Shown: positions 25,847 to 37,937, numbered from the stretch's first letter. The stretch: DNA of 64,000 nucleotides from Solea solea (GCF_958295425.1 NC_081136.1:25789436-25853435); one strand, 5' to 3'. A program made the numbers and translations. The notes: generated from the sequence alone by a model not told the origin.

Positions 25847-26499
25847 GAGCAGCCGGTTATCTCTGCTGTTGTTCCCTTGTTTGATTGTGGTAAACTGGGA
25901 CTGCATCATTTGAATGAGAATATGTGGGTTTTGGTTGTTGCCACACTGCTATGTGATGTGATCTCACCACACCCACTATTGCAATACATTGAGTTATAAA
26001 TTTTTTTACTAAATATAAATTAAATTCAACATAATTCTAAATGAACCCATCGTGGATGCCAGTCAATAACAACTTTCATTCTAAACACAGTAGTGTGACT
26101 CTTGTCAATGGGTTTTTATTCACAGACAGGTGCTGTGAATAATCAGAATCAATTAGAGGCTGAAAACTAATTCTATCTTATTCAAAGAAAGTCTTTTATA
26201 ATTTGAGCTAAATTTTAAAGATGTCATCTTGGGCTTAGGAACACTGTGATGACACAGTGTTTATTATTTTCTTTTTTTTTACTCAGTTTGATTTGAATGG
26301 AAACCAATTGGGTGCAAGTGTTTTTCTCTTGGCTTTTGAATACTTTGTGTGACATTTTATTATCATGTGAATCTACTTCTTCACCACGATGTAGACTGAC
26401 TGTACTTTGAAGATTCTGGCACTTTTCACTCCTCTTCTCCCACCATAGCGTTCTTGCCGGTGCCTCCACATGCTGCCTCTGCTGCTCTCTTTGTTCCAC
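25847..26499. other. Non-coding stretch upstream of the promoter-proximal block
   Basis: AT-rich unique sequence. I see no exon and no repeat. The long minus-strand frame that enters it from the TG-rich tract is explained by the repeat. Confidence 0.4.
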
Positions 26500-26780
26500 T
26501 TCGCTTGGGTGTGTGCATGTGCATGTGTGTGTGTGTGTGTGTGTGTTCACGTGCGTGCACCAAGGGAGCGTTTTGGGGATGGGTTCTTCTATCCGACTGG
26601 AAATATGTGTGTGTGTCAGTAGCAGTGTTTGATGTTTCCGAACGTGAGCTGTGGCATGTGCACATCTCTGTGTTTCAGTGTGTGGTGTGCAAATGTACAA
26701 GTGAGGAGTGTGTCGGCGAATGTGTGCAGGTTGTGTATGAGTGGGAGTATGCGCTGGTGAATGTGTTGGTAAGAGGAGAG
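26500..26780 (+). repeat. TG-rich low-complexity tract with (TG)n core
   Basis: A pure TG run spans about 26524-26546. It is followed by roughly 230 bases of scattered TGTG and GTGTGC, giving a purine-pyrimidine alternating region. Such tracts can adopt left-handed Z-DNA near promoters. It lies about 0.5-1 kb upstream of the leader exon. The long frames on both strands here (up to 222 codons, rich in His/Thr or Cys/Val) are products of this repeat. Confidence 0.85.
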
Positions 26781-27020
26781 GCAACAACAAAAAAAAGAAA
26801 AAGAAACACTGGTATACTGTGCACACATACGTGCTTGTATGTTGCACGCCTCTGTAGGCATGTGTGGAGTATAGAACACCTCCCCAACACACACCCCAAC
26901 TCCAGAGACTAGCATGTTCATTATTCTTCCTAAAAGAACCATTAAAATTTCATCAGTGCAATGCAATCTGTGGCAGGGCGGGGGTAGGAGTGTGTGCACG
27001 AGTGTGTGAACAGTGTAGAC

Positions 27021-27060
27021 ACAGAGAGAGAGTGAGAGAGAGAGAGAGGGAGAGAGAGAC
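27021..27060 (+). repeat. (GA)n tract upstream of leader exon
   Basis: About 40 bases of nearly pure GA. GA tracts close to transcription starts are frequent in vertebrate genes. Directly after it comes CTCAGCTGTGTGAAGGGGAG, where the leader exon may begin. Confidence 0.9.
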
Positions 27061-27478
27061 TCAGCTGTGTGAAGGGGAGGGAGGGAGCTTGCATCCTCCA
27101 CTCATTCACCATTGCCTGCCTTCATGCCTCTCGCCTCCTCCTCCTTTTCTTCTTCTTCTCTGGCGGCTCGATTCCCTCGCTGAGAGGATGCCGGTGCAGA
27201 GATTACGACTTCTCTCATGATGTGAGCCACTCAGCATCAATCCCCTCCTCTTTCCACCATCCATCCCACCTCATTCTACTACTACTACAACTACTACTGC
27301 TGCTGCTGGTGCTGCTGCTGCTGCTATTATTATTACAACTACAACTACTCCCTCGCACACACAGAGGGGCAGCAGGCACGTTTCCTCAGGCTACAAGAGG
27401 AAAGAGTTTGCGTCCAGGACGAAAGGGTTAACAAGATAAAATTGGATTTTTTTGATTTTTTTCTCTCTCACCTTGCAG
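27061..27478 (+). promoter_or_regulatory. Probable promoter or transcribed leader region
   Basis: This pyrimidine-rich, locally GC-rich stretch sits between the GA tract and the spliced leader exon. It contains a CTA/CTG trinucleotide region and the segment CAGGCTACAAGAGGAAAGAG, and has no TATA box that I can see. Two models fit. Either transcription starts around 27060 and the whole 27060-27614 is one leader exon, or this is the end of an upstream intron, because 27450-27478 looks like a splice acceptor. Sequence alone does not choose between them. Confidence 0.35.
27275..27350 (+). repeat. Mixed CTA/CTG/ATT trinucleotide tract
   Basis: Imperfect triplet repeats: CTA units, then about nine CTG units with one GTG interruption, then ATT and ACA units. 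If transcribed, it would place a CTG repeat in the 5' leader of the gene. Confidence 0.88.
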
Positions 27479-27614
27479 ACAGGTTTGGATTTGTGATGTA
27501 TGTATGGAATGCTGGATAACACTCTGAAAATCAAGAGCTGGATTTTGAGTGGGATTTTTCTTTTTTTCTGAGTTGAATCCTCCAGTAAATGAGTACCTGG
27601 CTGGAGATATAAAG
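27479..27614 (+). other. Non-coding 5' leader exon (or 3' part of one)
   Basis: The right edge ATAAAG/GTGAGT at 27614/27615 is a near-perfect splice donor. The left edge is preceded by a T/C-rich tract and TCTCACCTTGCAG, a good acceptor ending at 27478, with a possible branch site in GGGTTAAC. All three frames contain stops (TGA or TAA within the first 55 bases), so it is untranslated. Short upstream frames begin at the ATGs in GTGATGTATGTATGG. It would splice to the exon at 41723, giving a first intron of about 14.1 kb. This is a splice-signal prediction without transcript evidence. Confidence 0.5.
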
Positions 27615-28075
27615 GTGAGTTATGCATGTGTCACTTTGGGGACCAACTTGTTGATTAGCCACATGATTCATGTTTCCTTTGTAACCAAGTTTTGTGGGTT
27701 TTTTTACAGATTCACTTTCTCCCTTTTTTTTCATTAATTAGACTAATCCTGCATGTCACAGCCTTGCTTCTCGCAAAGGGGCGAGGTTCGTAAGTGCTGG
27801 TCTTTTTTTCCCCCTGCATATTGATCAGATACATGGGGAAATTAGCAGCAGACTTGACACACTACAGGAAGTCCCCCACTGTCCCTTATTCCTGTACCTC
27901 CACTGCCTGAACCCATATGTTGCTTTGCTTGTGCGAGTATAAGACACTGTCTCTCAGGCGGCTCTGATGTGGTTAATTATTGAGAGTACTAATTGGGTTT
28001 CTGGTTTGGTTTCTGAGCTGTTTAAAATGTGTCAGATGGAAGTCTGTTTGTGTGTTTGTGATACAGGCCCGGGGA

Positions 28076-28097
28076 GTGTGTGTGTGTGTGTGTGTGT
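28076..28097 (+). repeat. (GT)n microsatellite
   Basis: About 11 GT units following GGCCCGGGGA. Confidence 0.92.
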
Positions 28098-28288
28098 ATG
28101 AGTAAGAAAGAGAGGAAATGTTTAGCTGAGCTCTGTGTGCGTGTGTTTACTGGCCCATCTGTGGAGGTCTTGTGTGATGGATGTGACTGATGGAGGGTGT
28201 GAGGTGTGTTAAGGAGGAGGATGAAGATGAGAGAGTGGGGGAGGGTGTTGGGAGGAGGCTGGGAAACTAACATCTCATCTCTCTCCCC

Positions 28289-28310
28289 CTCTCTCTCTCT
28301 CTCTCTCTCT
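28289..28310 (+). repeat. (CT)n microsatellite
   Basis: About 11 CT units, preceded by CTCTCCCC. Confidence 0.92.
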
Positions 28311-29952
28311 GTGAAGTTGTGTGTGTGTGGTACAGCAGTACATCACAGTCTGGCTAATGAAATCTGGAGACTTGAAGGGTCCTCTCTTGCTCCTAGATCA
28401 CCACACCTCACCTAACTCTCCCTCCACCCCACATACATAGGATTTCTAGGTACAGTATGACACACTTGAGTCAGTGCTAAGATTCTACACATTAACTAAC
28501 CAAGTCACAGCGACAGTTACTCCTCAAGCTGTTTTAAGGAATCGTGTTTTTGAATATATTTGCCAACCCGGTCAATATCAGATTCAGCACTTTTCATTGT
28601 CAGTCCCAGCTGTGGAGATATTGGTACATATCCCTCCTTTTGAGAGTATAGCTTTTGGAATGTGTATATGTAGAAAACTGAATTAAATTGACAGGGTAAA
28701 ATAAATGTGATGTAGATTTGGAAGGAATTCAGTTCTGAAGGTTCATTGTTCTTGTGTTTCCATAAACTCCAACAAAGCAGTACCTTTCACTGCGATACAC
28801 ATGTAATGAACAGTTTCACGTCACCTTACCTATTTAATGAAGTTGACATAAGGTAAAGTCAAAGGAGTAACTGGTGTTATTTACAACAATCAATTCCCCA
28901 GATGACGCAGCCGGTGATTCACCAGCAAAAAGCATGTGAACAGATGAACTCACCGCTGGTTCAGCACCTTTCATGTCTTTTCTATAACAAGCCGACGTTT
29001 TAATGCTGTGAGCACCTTAAATCTGACCTCAGACGTCAGTGTTTTGTATAATTAATGGCTTCGTATAGTAAAAGAAGGTATTTGCCTTCCTGGGATAGCG
29101 GCTGTTGCTTTTAAGAATGGGCACAACTATTTGCTGCTGTGTTTTGTTAATGATGGTTTAACTTTTTTTTTTTTTAATTATCCCCTACAGCATCTGCTTG
29201 CTGTGTGACCATGGCAACCACAAAATCTACAGTGAATGGAATGATTCAGGAGCTGATGTGAGGTTTCATCAGCAGTGAAGAGAGAAATTATGTTGGAGTA
29301 ACATGAGCTTAGCTGAGGCATTAACACTTTATTAATCATTAGCTGAACTGAGCGATTAACACTTTATTAATCAGGTGGTGCTTATCAGTTGCTCTGTTCC
29401 AATCCAAAGCTTTATTTAGTTCTGTGATACGAGATCGCACGAGATATAACAGCAGCTGGTATGATCGGGCGGTTCACCAATCACTTTTGCTCCTCCATGA
29501 CTTTTTATTATAGAAAGTAAAGTATGAAAGTGATGAAATGAGTAATGAAAAGAGGTGAAAATTGTGACTTATTTCCAAATGGTCTGAAAACAGCATTTAA
29601 ACTATACAAATATGTATGTGATCGATTTGTATATCATTACAATATTATTTAAATCAGTTTTTAAAATATGCACTAACTTATAGTGTAAAAAATCATCAGC
29701 AGGCAACTTTTAGCTTGTTTTTTTTTGCTTGTTGATTGACACATCTGATAATTGTTAGAAGGTTTCACTTGTCTCCTTGGTAACCAATCATATGTTATGA
29801 TCCACCCAGCTCTCCCTGTTCAGTTTATCCACCTTTCTGCTTGATTATTTGTGTCTATAACTGTGTTGTTTTTATGATCTTGTAATGATAGATGGATTTG
29901 GTGAAGCTGTTTATATAACTGAGGATCAGTGGTGATTGTTCTAAGACAGTAA

Positions 29953-30246
29953 GGGAAGCTCAGCTTCCTCAAATGTCATCAACTATGTGTTGTATTTACA
30001 TTTCAATGCTAAATGTGCGCTAAAATATGGTCACTATTTTGTTCAGAATCATCTGTAAAACACAGACGACGGATTGGCTTACGTGATTTTCATATTCCCG
30101 TAGCAGCCTCCGCATTAAAATGACTTGACGCTCAGCTTCAACTGTTCTTTATGGGACGGCACAGAATAGTTTTTTTTCACTGTGGTGAGCTCGATGGGGA
30201 TTGGACAAATGCGGCAAAACTGTCACTTCCAGGGAAGCTCAGCTTC
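29953..30246 (+). repeat. Probable dispersed repeat with a duplicated 15-base motif
   Basis: GGGAAGCTCAGCTTC occurs at 29953-29967 and again at 30232-30246, 279 bases apart and in the same orientation. The motif is itself largely self-complementary (GAAGCT...AGCTTC). Sequence between and after the copies is of a kind I recall from fish DNA transposon remnants, but I cannot name the family. Reading frames inside it are broken. Confidence 0.4.
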
Positions 30247-31192
30247 TCTCGGAGTCAATGTAGCAGTGGGCGGGCGTAGACGCTGGGCTTCTGCATGATG
30301 ATTAGACAAACTGTCTGAAAGGCGGAACCCGTTTTTGATTGACAGAGTTACATGACATGAGAACATACATGACACCAGAGTCTTTTCTGCCTTAGTTCTT
30401 TGTGGATTTTGCAAGGGAAGTCTGTAGACATATAGTCTACACAATACAAACAATTTGCTAGATTTGCTAAGCAGATTAGCGATCTAGCGATATTGTACTG
30501 TAAATAAAAATAATTTATGTAAGGATGTTTTTATAAAAAACTGGGCCTGAAATGAGCATCCCCTGTTTCAAAGACCAGCAACCAGCACTATAACTGGTGA
30601 GACTTTGAACTTACAGGTGCAAGGAAAGTGTCAAAGAATAACATCGTGGAAACAAGGCTTATAGGGGATTACTATAATCACTGTTACCATGTTATAATGA
30701 CACAATAAATGACAAATAACCTAACATGATCATTTATTCAAAATGTAATCAAATGCAATAATCGCTGCTCCTTTCAGTGCTAATATCTGTCACACATGCT
30801 GATTCTCAGATTCACATTGTGACAAATTAAGTAGTTGGACCATTATGGTTTTGTTCAGAGGCCACACAAAGCATTGGAAATTCAATTCCGCTGCGCTGTA
30901 AAAACATGCCTGATGATACCAGCACAATTGGATTGCAACTGCAAGAACAGACTTCCCCAACCGTTGCCTGCGTGTAAAAGACAGCACCCCGATCCCTGTT
31001 TAGGTGTCCCTCCCCCAACACTCCACGCCCTGTTGGGAATGTGTAAAGATGATGCATTTGGCAATCAATGGTTGCAACATGCGTGCGCTGTTATCCCTCA
31101 TTTCTGCTGGGGCCTCACTGTGATTTAGTGACGTTCCGGAGGCTCAATAACCAGCACGGTGCACCACAGCGGGAGAGGGAGTATATATACTG

Positions 31193-31220
31193 TATGTGTG
31201 TGTGTGTGTGTGTGTGTGTG
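31193..31220 (+). repeat. (TG)n microsatellite
   Basis: About 14 TG units, preceded by TATATATACTGTATG. Confidence 0.93.
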
Positions 31221-32109
31221 CATTTGTTTGAATTCATGTGTTTGTTTTCATACAATGTGGAACTAAGGGCATTAAGGGTGTGTGTGATGCGTGCATGTGT
31301 GTTTCTGTTCCACTCTCTGGAAAAGGGGATGTAATGTATGTGTCTAAATATGATTGTGGCTTAACAATTAGTTTTATTCAACAAGGGGAGGGGCACTCCC
31401 CTGAACACCACTTTGCTGTAGCGCCATCTTAAATGGAGTAAAATTGAGCCCTACCCTGGTACTGGCCATATATCACTGAGGCAATTATCACGTATGGGTA
31501 GTAAAATAGTGGTTTATGAAGCGCAAGGAGGAGGGAAAAATGCAAACAGAGATAGGGTGTTTGTTGTGGAGGGGTGAGGCATGGTGAGCTGAAGGAGGAG
31601 GATGGGGGTGGTTTGATTATTTGTATGCTGTGCTGCACGTCCTGTTTTGACCTGTTAACCTTTGCACCTTTGATGGGTTTGTCTCAGGTCGCAACCACTC
31701 GGTTTTCATTTCCAAAAATTATTATCAAAAAGCCACATTTTGGTATAGATGAGCAAAAACAGAGACCTTGGGAAATGAAGAAGCAGCTAGTTTCCATTTT
31801 AGTTTCACCTCAAACTATCAAAAATAAATCCTTTTTTCACTCTCTGCCACTCAACAAAGAACTGCAGAGGAGAGAATCATCTGCCTATTGTACCTGAATG
31901 GTTTGACAAGTGCATTTTAAGGTGTATTAGTATGACTACAGATTACTTCTGAAACAGAGTTAAAATGCTCATCTGGACACAGATTTATTTATTTATGTAT
32001 CTTATGTTAAAATGCCATTTTCAATTTAAATGCAGAAGTCTGGATGTAGTCCCAGTCAGCTGTGCCTTGTGCGTTTGTTGAACACACCCACACGGCAGAT
32101 TTAATGTAT

Positions 32110-32420
32110 AACAAATTAACCTGCCAAATTCCATCATGTGAAATTGAGATTTCACACCCCCGGATCTCATCTCTCTTCTCCAACGTGCCCTTGCCCTGCG
32201 TAAAAACCTAAACAACACATCTGTAGAGCTGCAGTGCCAACTCCGCGTCTCCATGCCTCCCTTCCCTGCGATCCACCACAGCCATAATGAGATTTGATGC
32301 TAATCCCGACACAATATCACAAGATTATGTGCCGTCATAATGCCCCCACACAGTCGGCTGTGGAGGGTGGAGAATGGGTTTGGCTCATGCAGCAGAGGAG
32401 GCTTGCCTAAGTGAAAGCAT
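32110..32420. other. Candidate conserved non-coding block
   Basis: Unique sequence with TGAAATTGAGATTTCACACC (an inverted GAAAT/ATTTC pair), CATAATGAGATTTGATGC, TGCTAATCCCG and ATTATGTGCCGTCATAATGC. Homeodomain-type TAATCC and ATAAT cores and mixed GC content without simple repeats suggest regulatory DNA inside the intron. This is inference only. Confidence 0.22.
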
Positions 32421-35400
32421 ATTATTGTAATCTAAATGTAACTGAGTGGTAATGCGGATGAATGGAAGGGCGGGAAGTTTATTTATTTATTTTTTTTAAC
32501 AGACAACAGGAACAGGGATGATGTTATAGCGGGGGGGGGGAGCAATGCTGGATATGCCTCAGCCAGGCAGATGAAATACTTGAAATTACACACAATTGAT
32601 TGAGTCTGAATGTTTTGTGCGTGGAAAAAAAACCATTTTGGCAATTGCAAACATTTTTACTGTAGGTATAATGCAGGGTGATTGCGTTTATTACGACTCG
32701 TTAATGTGCTATCTCCTCAAAACACATTTCCCCAAGTATATCGCGTATTCCCCAAATATGCAACACTAATGGAAAAACCTGACTACGGCGTAAACAGGCA
32801 GAGCCTCACTCTGAATAATTTAGTCCAATTTTAGTTTCTACAACCTGTGTTCACACGTCAGCTCACAAGTGAGGAATCCCTCTCAGGACAAAGAGAAGTG
32901 TAGCAGAGGCTGCATGTACATTAGCAGTGGCCTTACATTGCAAAATGTATGTGTCTAAGAACAAAAAAATGAGACACACAACTATGAAAATATTCTTTCT
33001 GATAAGAATAAAAATAGAAGTCTGCTCCTTTAAAAGCTGCAGGTCAGTCATTAAATAACCTTGAACATATTGTAACAAGCCTTGTCTCAATTCAGGGGGC
33101 TGCATCCTCCAGAGGAGGTGTACCACAGAAGCTGGGCCAAAATGAAACGGTCTGGTCGATGTGGGGTCCACCCCGCGTGTTACTGCTGTTGCCTAGCAAC
33201 ATGGTTGCAAATGGACGCAGTACAGATCACTCATGGCACATAATAGTTTTTAGGATAGTTATTCATTTAACGTGGGTATTGTTAGCCGTTCAATGAGGGC
33301 GAGGACGTGTGATTTTTCTGACGTTTTGTCATCGTGGGCCACAACAGTCTCCTTTCAAAACATCCGTCTCTGGTGGCAATGAATCGTGCCAATGAACTGT
33401 ATAACCTGTTGGGTCCTTCTTCGCTTGGTCTCATTTGTCAGCCGTGTTTGGAGGACCTTGGAAACGGGACATTAGAGTAGAGACATCATCAGCACTGTTA
33501 AAAAGGAGGTGGCTCCTGAATTGAGACACAGCTACAATGGGAAAATATTCCTGCAGTTTCACTTCAAACCCATCCATCACCTTGATAAATACCCTGGCAT
33601 ACTTCTGCCTCTACCTCTTTTTAGGGGGTAAAATATGTTGAAATTTATATCTGCAGGTTTTGTAGCTCTATTACTTGGTTGTGTTTGCTTCCTGGCTACA
33701 GATATCGTGCTGCATTTCAGACATAATAGTGAGCTGGTTCCTTGCAGCAGCAAAGTTCATAATTGCTTTATTCTTTTTAGTGTCATGTACATTTGTTTTA
33801 CACTGATTCATATTTTTGTTATTGTTAAATGCCGTTGCCACTGTGAGATATAAAAACCCCAAACAAGCAAAGGTGCTTGACAAGTACCACTTAAGCTGCG
33901 AAAATACTGGTATCATTGCTGAATCATTTTGTTGTCACAGCCAAACGAGGTTTCATCCCTGCAAACAATAAACAGCAAGGCGCCGGGAAAATGTCAGACT
34001 CGGGCGAGTGTGTGGAACAAACAGACAGCACAAAAATGACAGTGCAGGATTTGCTCCTCAAGCTAATGAGCTGCCGCTTCTTGTCTCATTCTTCACCTCC
34101 ACAGTGGTGATAATGGAGCCAGGATACACTGAACACACCCACACTTACAGTGGGGTCTTCTCTCCTCTGTTACCGTGACAACAGGAAAAAAAAAAAACAT
34201 TCGGTGTAGGTTGTTCCTTGTTACCGAGTAAAAGACCCTTGGTATGTGGTATTTCTAGATAGATAGATTAGTGGAATTTTGATGAAAAGATGGACAGATT
34301 GATAGATCGCACAATAGGCACAATGTTATGTTTGAGAGGAGATGCAGGACTTGTATTACACCTCAATTTTTTTTTAAGTTTACAAGCAATAAAGAAAGCA
34401 CTGCATGTCTTTAACTGAACCGACTGGTGCTCTTTAGAGATTCACGTCAAAATATACAAAATCCCAGAAGTCCTCGTAGATGTTGACACTGCAGGCAACT
34501 GTGGAGAAAAAGCGTAGGCACTCTGTCTTCAGGTGAAGTTATTTAATCATTTTTTTAGTGGAGTGCATATGTTTTTCTATATGCTCAAGAATTTTCATCT
34601 CGCAGGACGTCTGGGATTTAGTTTTTCTGTTTACTTTTTATACTTACTTTTATGTTTCCGAGCTTTATGGCCCGTTGCAGCTTCCTGCTTTCCATTTGAT
34701 AGCCTTTCCTGGAATGGATGCTGTAAGTAATAATAGGAAGAAGCATTCCGTGGACCAACCACAACAGGTTTTTTAGTATCTATATGTTCAGCTGTGGCTG
34801 AGGCAGCAAACTGGAAAGTAAACACACTTGGAGCCTGACTGTCCAGAGCCTGGAAAGGTTCACAGACGTGGGCAATATAGAAGACTTCCTATCATAAATA
34901 TACCTGCATTAGGACTGCGCAGACACCTACACACTCCCTATACATGCATGTGGCCCCTGCAGGCCTGTTTATATTATTATGACAATACACATTCTGCACA
35001 TCATTAATATTTACTGTAGCATCTGGTTTCTTTGTTCTCCCATATGGTTCCCACTGCCCTGCTGTGATGTGAATATACTGTACTAAGCTGTCATTATTCA
35101 AGTTTAAAAAAAAAAAAATAATAATACTAATCAATTGGTGTATTCATGGTTGTATTTTCAATATTTGGTGTTATTCTCTGCCTCCACTTGTTTAATAACA
35201 CCATAATAGTCATGCCCCCCTACCTTTTGGATGTACCTGCCACAGTATTAGGTCTGTATATATACAATTTTGAGGTTAAAATGGTCACTGTGCTGACATT
35301 TTGACAAAGGGGGCTGCTCAGAGGTCGTATCAAATATAATGTGGATCCCTATTGCATTCTTTGGATTTACTACTATTATTACTGACCCCTTTGTGGAGCT

Positions 35401-36261
35401 TATTAAATTATGGCAACGCAATAACAACAATGACAACCATAAATGTCAAATGTTCAATATGAATTGCCGAGAATATTTCCACCTATTCTGTCCAGTGGTT
35501 ACCATATTGCCAGATGTTTGTATAGGAATGACGTTGTAGTTGTAATGCTGTTTTTGTAATAGGCAGATAAACTATGTTGGTTACAGTGATAAAGTATGAT
35601 AACACAAATTATTTTGCAGTATCGCGCCCTTGTGAAACAATGTCATCAGTATTTTCTCACTTCTAACTCAGTAGTTGTTTTTGCCTCTCAGATAAAGAAA
35701 CTGTTCCGTATGTTATTCAGTTAACAATGATGACACTGAACAAAGTCACCAGAAGTGTGTTTCAGGTGATAATAATAATAATAATGTAAGCGTCCGAGGT
35801 GAACAGACACTGACATTCATGCTGAATAGCTCTTATCATCCAACACTGAAAGATGATGAATAGACATATGTATAAAACACTAAGGATGAGTTCATCGTCT
35901 TATTTTTCTATAACTGCAGTTAATAAAATATTGATTTAAAAGTTTCAATAAAATTTGGTTTAATCATGACTTGCCCTAAATTTCCCGGTGTCTTTTATTG
36001 GCAATTATAATGTGAGATCTGTTTAAGAAGTTCTACTGCAATCACAAAACTCATGATTTAATGATAAAATTAAATACAATTTATGTAATAAATTACATAA
36101 CTTGTGAACTTGGATTTACACCATCAGCATTTTCTTCCTACAAGTTATATTGAACCAGATCACTGAAAGAAAGCCTGGCTGTGTTGAGCTTGACTCATAG
36201 TAAAACCCTCTCTCAGTTAGATGACTAGTGACAAGTTGTAAGCGGTGGCATGTGATGCAAC

Positions 36262-36369
36262 AGTATTGTAATGCGTTACTTTACAAAGAAAGTAATATTA
36301 TAATATAACGTTTTACTTTTAACACAAGTGACAATGAATATGTAATATATTACATTTTACAGTAACACT
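36262..36369 (+). mobile_element. Fragment of a GCGTTACTTT-type DNA repeat
   Basis: AGTATTGTAATGCGTTACTT followed by AGTAATATTATAATATAACG and a run ending TTACATTTTACAGTAACAC match the alternating GTAATGCATTAC pattern of a very common fish miniature element, usually starting CAGTGTTGGG. That start is missing here. A possible sister fragment lies at 59496-59560. Confidence 0.5.
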
Positions 36370-37239
36370 GCAGGAAAATCTGATTTAGCATTTCCCTTGT
36401 TTTGGCTGGCTGTGAGGCAAAAATAAAATGAGGTTTATGTTGAAATAATGCATGATAGTATTTTAATGTGATGGTGGAGCATTCTTTATGTCTGACCTAT
36501 GACCTGTTGAGGTGATAATTTATGGCTCACGCTCCCCCAACCCCTCTTTGCTCCCTAAGGAAATTAGGCTGGATCTATGGCCATCATTTACATCTCCTCG
36601 AATTAAAGCGGCAGTGTGTAGTTACGGCCCCAGGTCTCATGAATCAAACTTTATTGACCACTGTGAGAGTTACAGACACCCGCTGAATACCAAGTGCTTG
36701 TGAAAGGGGGGAAATGTCGAGCAGCTGTAGATACTGAAGGTGGGATTAGGCGCCAGGCTGTGATGGAACTGCAGCGGCTGTTGCTCATATACACTATATG
36801 GAGATTTGCTTCCAATAAAACTCCACAACCAAAGGGGATTATAACTCACGTTAACATTCCCTTTAACAATAAACATAGGAACATGATTCCCAAAGTTTTA
36901 TTCCATTTCTGATTATTTCAGCAGGTGTTTTGTTGCTCGAGCTTTTTACTTTAAGAGCAAACGCACAATATGAATCACGTTTGACTGTTTGCTGCAGTTC
37001 AAATTAACACAATGTGGTGTCAAACACACAATACTGCACAGTATACAGTATTGCATGTTTCTCAAAAGACATTTTTATTTACATCTCTGTTGTCAAGCGG
37101 CAAGATGGAATGTCTGAGTATTTGTCTTTCAATCAATGTCAAATGGATGGAGAGGAATATAGATTTTATTGATTGGGAATTATTTAAATGGCATGCATGG
37201 TTTTGAAATAGACTGTATAATAAAAAAGATGGATGACGT
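36370..37239 (+). other. Probable first intron, part 2
   Basis: No exon or recognised repeat. A weakly palindromic ACTGCACAGTATACAGTATTGC is at about 37034. Frames are short. Confidence 0.35.
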
Positions 37240-37345
37240 GACAGGCCCGCCCTAAAAATTAAGCCAAAACATCTGGAGTGCCCCCTGGTGGGTGGCTTCA
37301 GTCATAAAGTAGCAGGTAGGACATGGGCCAGGCATAGACAAATAA
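37240..37345 (+). mobile_element. Dispersed repeat copy carrying a CTCF-like core
   Basis: The order CAGGCCCGCCC, AAGCCAAAACATCTGGAG, TGCCCCCTGGTGGGTGGC and TTCAGTCATAAAG matches a repeat that I recall from many spiny-rayed fishes, where the middle reads GCGCCCCCTGGTGGCTGG. The core TGCCCCCTGGTGG at 37279-37291 is the reverse complement of CCACCAGGGGGCA, the classical CTCF motif. Whether CTCF binds here is unknown. Confidence 0.45.
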
Positions 37346-37879
37346 ATACGTAGTCGCCTCAATTGCATGCATATTTTGTGAGAGGCAAGTCCATCCTGTT
37401 AACCAAAACAGGTAGATGTGGAGTTTGCAGTCAACAGATTATGACAAATCATTTTATATTAAATTATTTATATTATTTTAAGTACTAATAATGACAATCA
37501 CAGACAGATTTATGTCTGCAAATCTAAATTTTTACTGTCAAATTATTGACAGTAACTTTATTCTGCACAATAACATGTCACTAGTGTTTGAAGTGAGAAA
37601 AAACAAGTGCAGGTACCACCTTAATACAAAAGAGGTGCGTTTGTCTGTCGGAATTACTAAACACAAAATAATAAGATTATGACATTTTTCAGTATATAAA
37701 AGATACGGTAAGATGTTGCTGACGCTCACAACATCTTTGAATATTTAGTCCATATTGAAATAACTAACACATTAGTGACAAAATAAGACATCTTGATGTT
37801 TTTAACATGTTGCTTGTGCACACGCTAACATGCATTTTGGTTAACTTTTTAAAATGAAACTTTCCCCCTAAAAGTCCGT

Positions 37880-37937
37880 CATGGCTCGGTTTGCCTGCAC
37901 ACGTCGCCACCGGAAGTAAACAAACAACGTTAACTGC

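Larger units (their letters stand above)
27615..36261 (+). other. Probable first intron, part 1
   Basis: From the donor at 27615 onward I see no coding exon. It holds microsatellites at 28076, 28289 and 31193, a duplicated AGCTTCC motif repeat at 29953-30246, a unique block at 32110-32420, and A/T-rich simple sequence. Frames such as 30835-31128 and 31574-31897 have no domain signal. Confidence 0.4.

Noticed and set aside
26224..26892. 222-codon minus-strand reading frame, the longest in the window
   Set aside because: It runs through the TG-rich tract and is dominated by His/Thr runs from the repeat; overlapping long frames occur on both strands there. No domain or splice context.
37910..37927. 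ETS plus forkhead motif as a housekeeping promoter
   Set aside because: The same block occurs in the hAT copy at 1827-2352, so it is transposon sequence rather than a dedicated promoter; no transcript start signals nearby.
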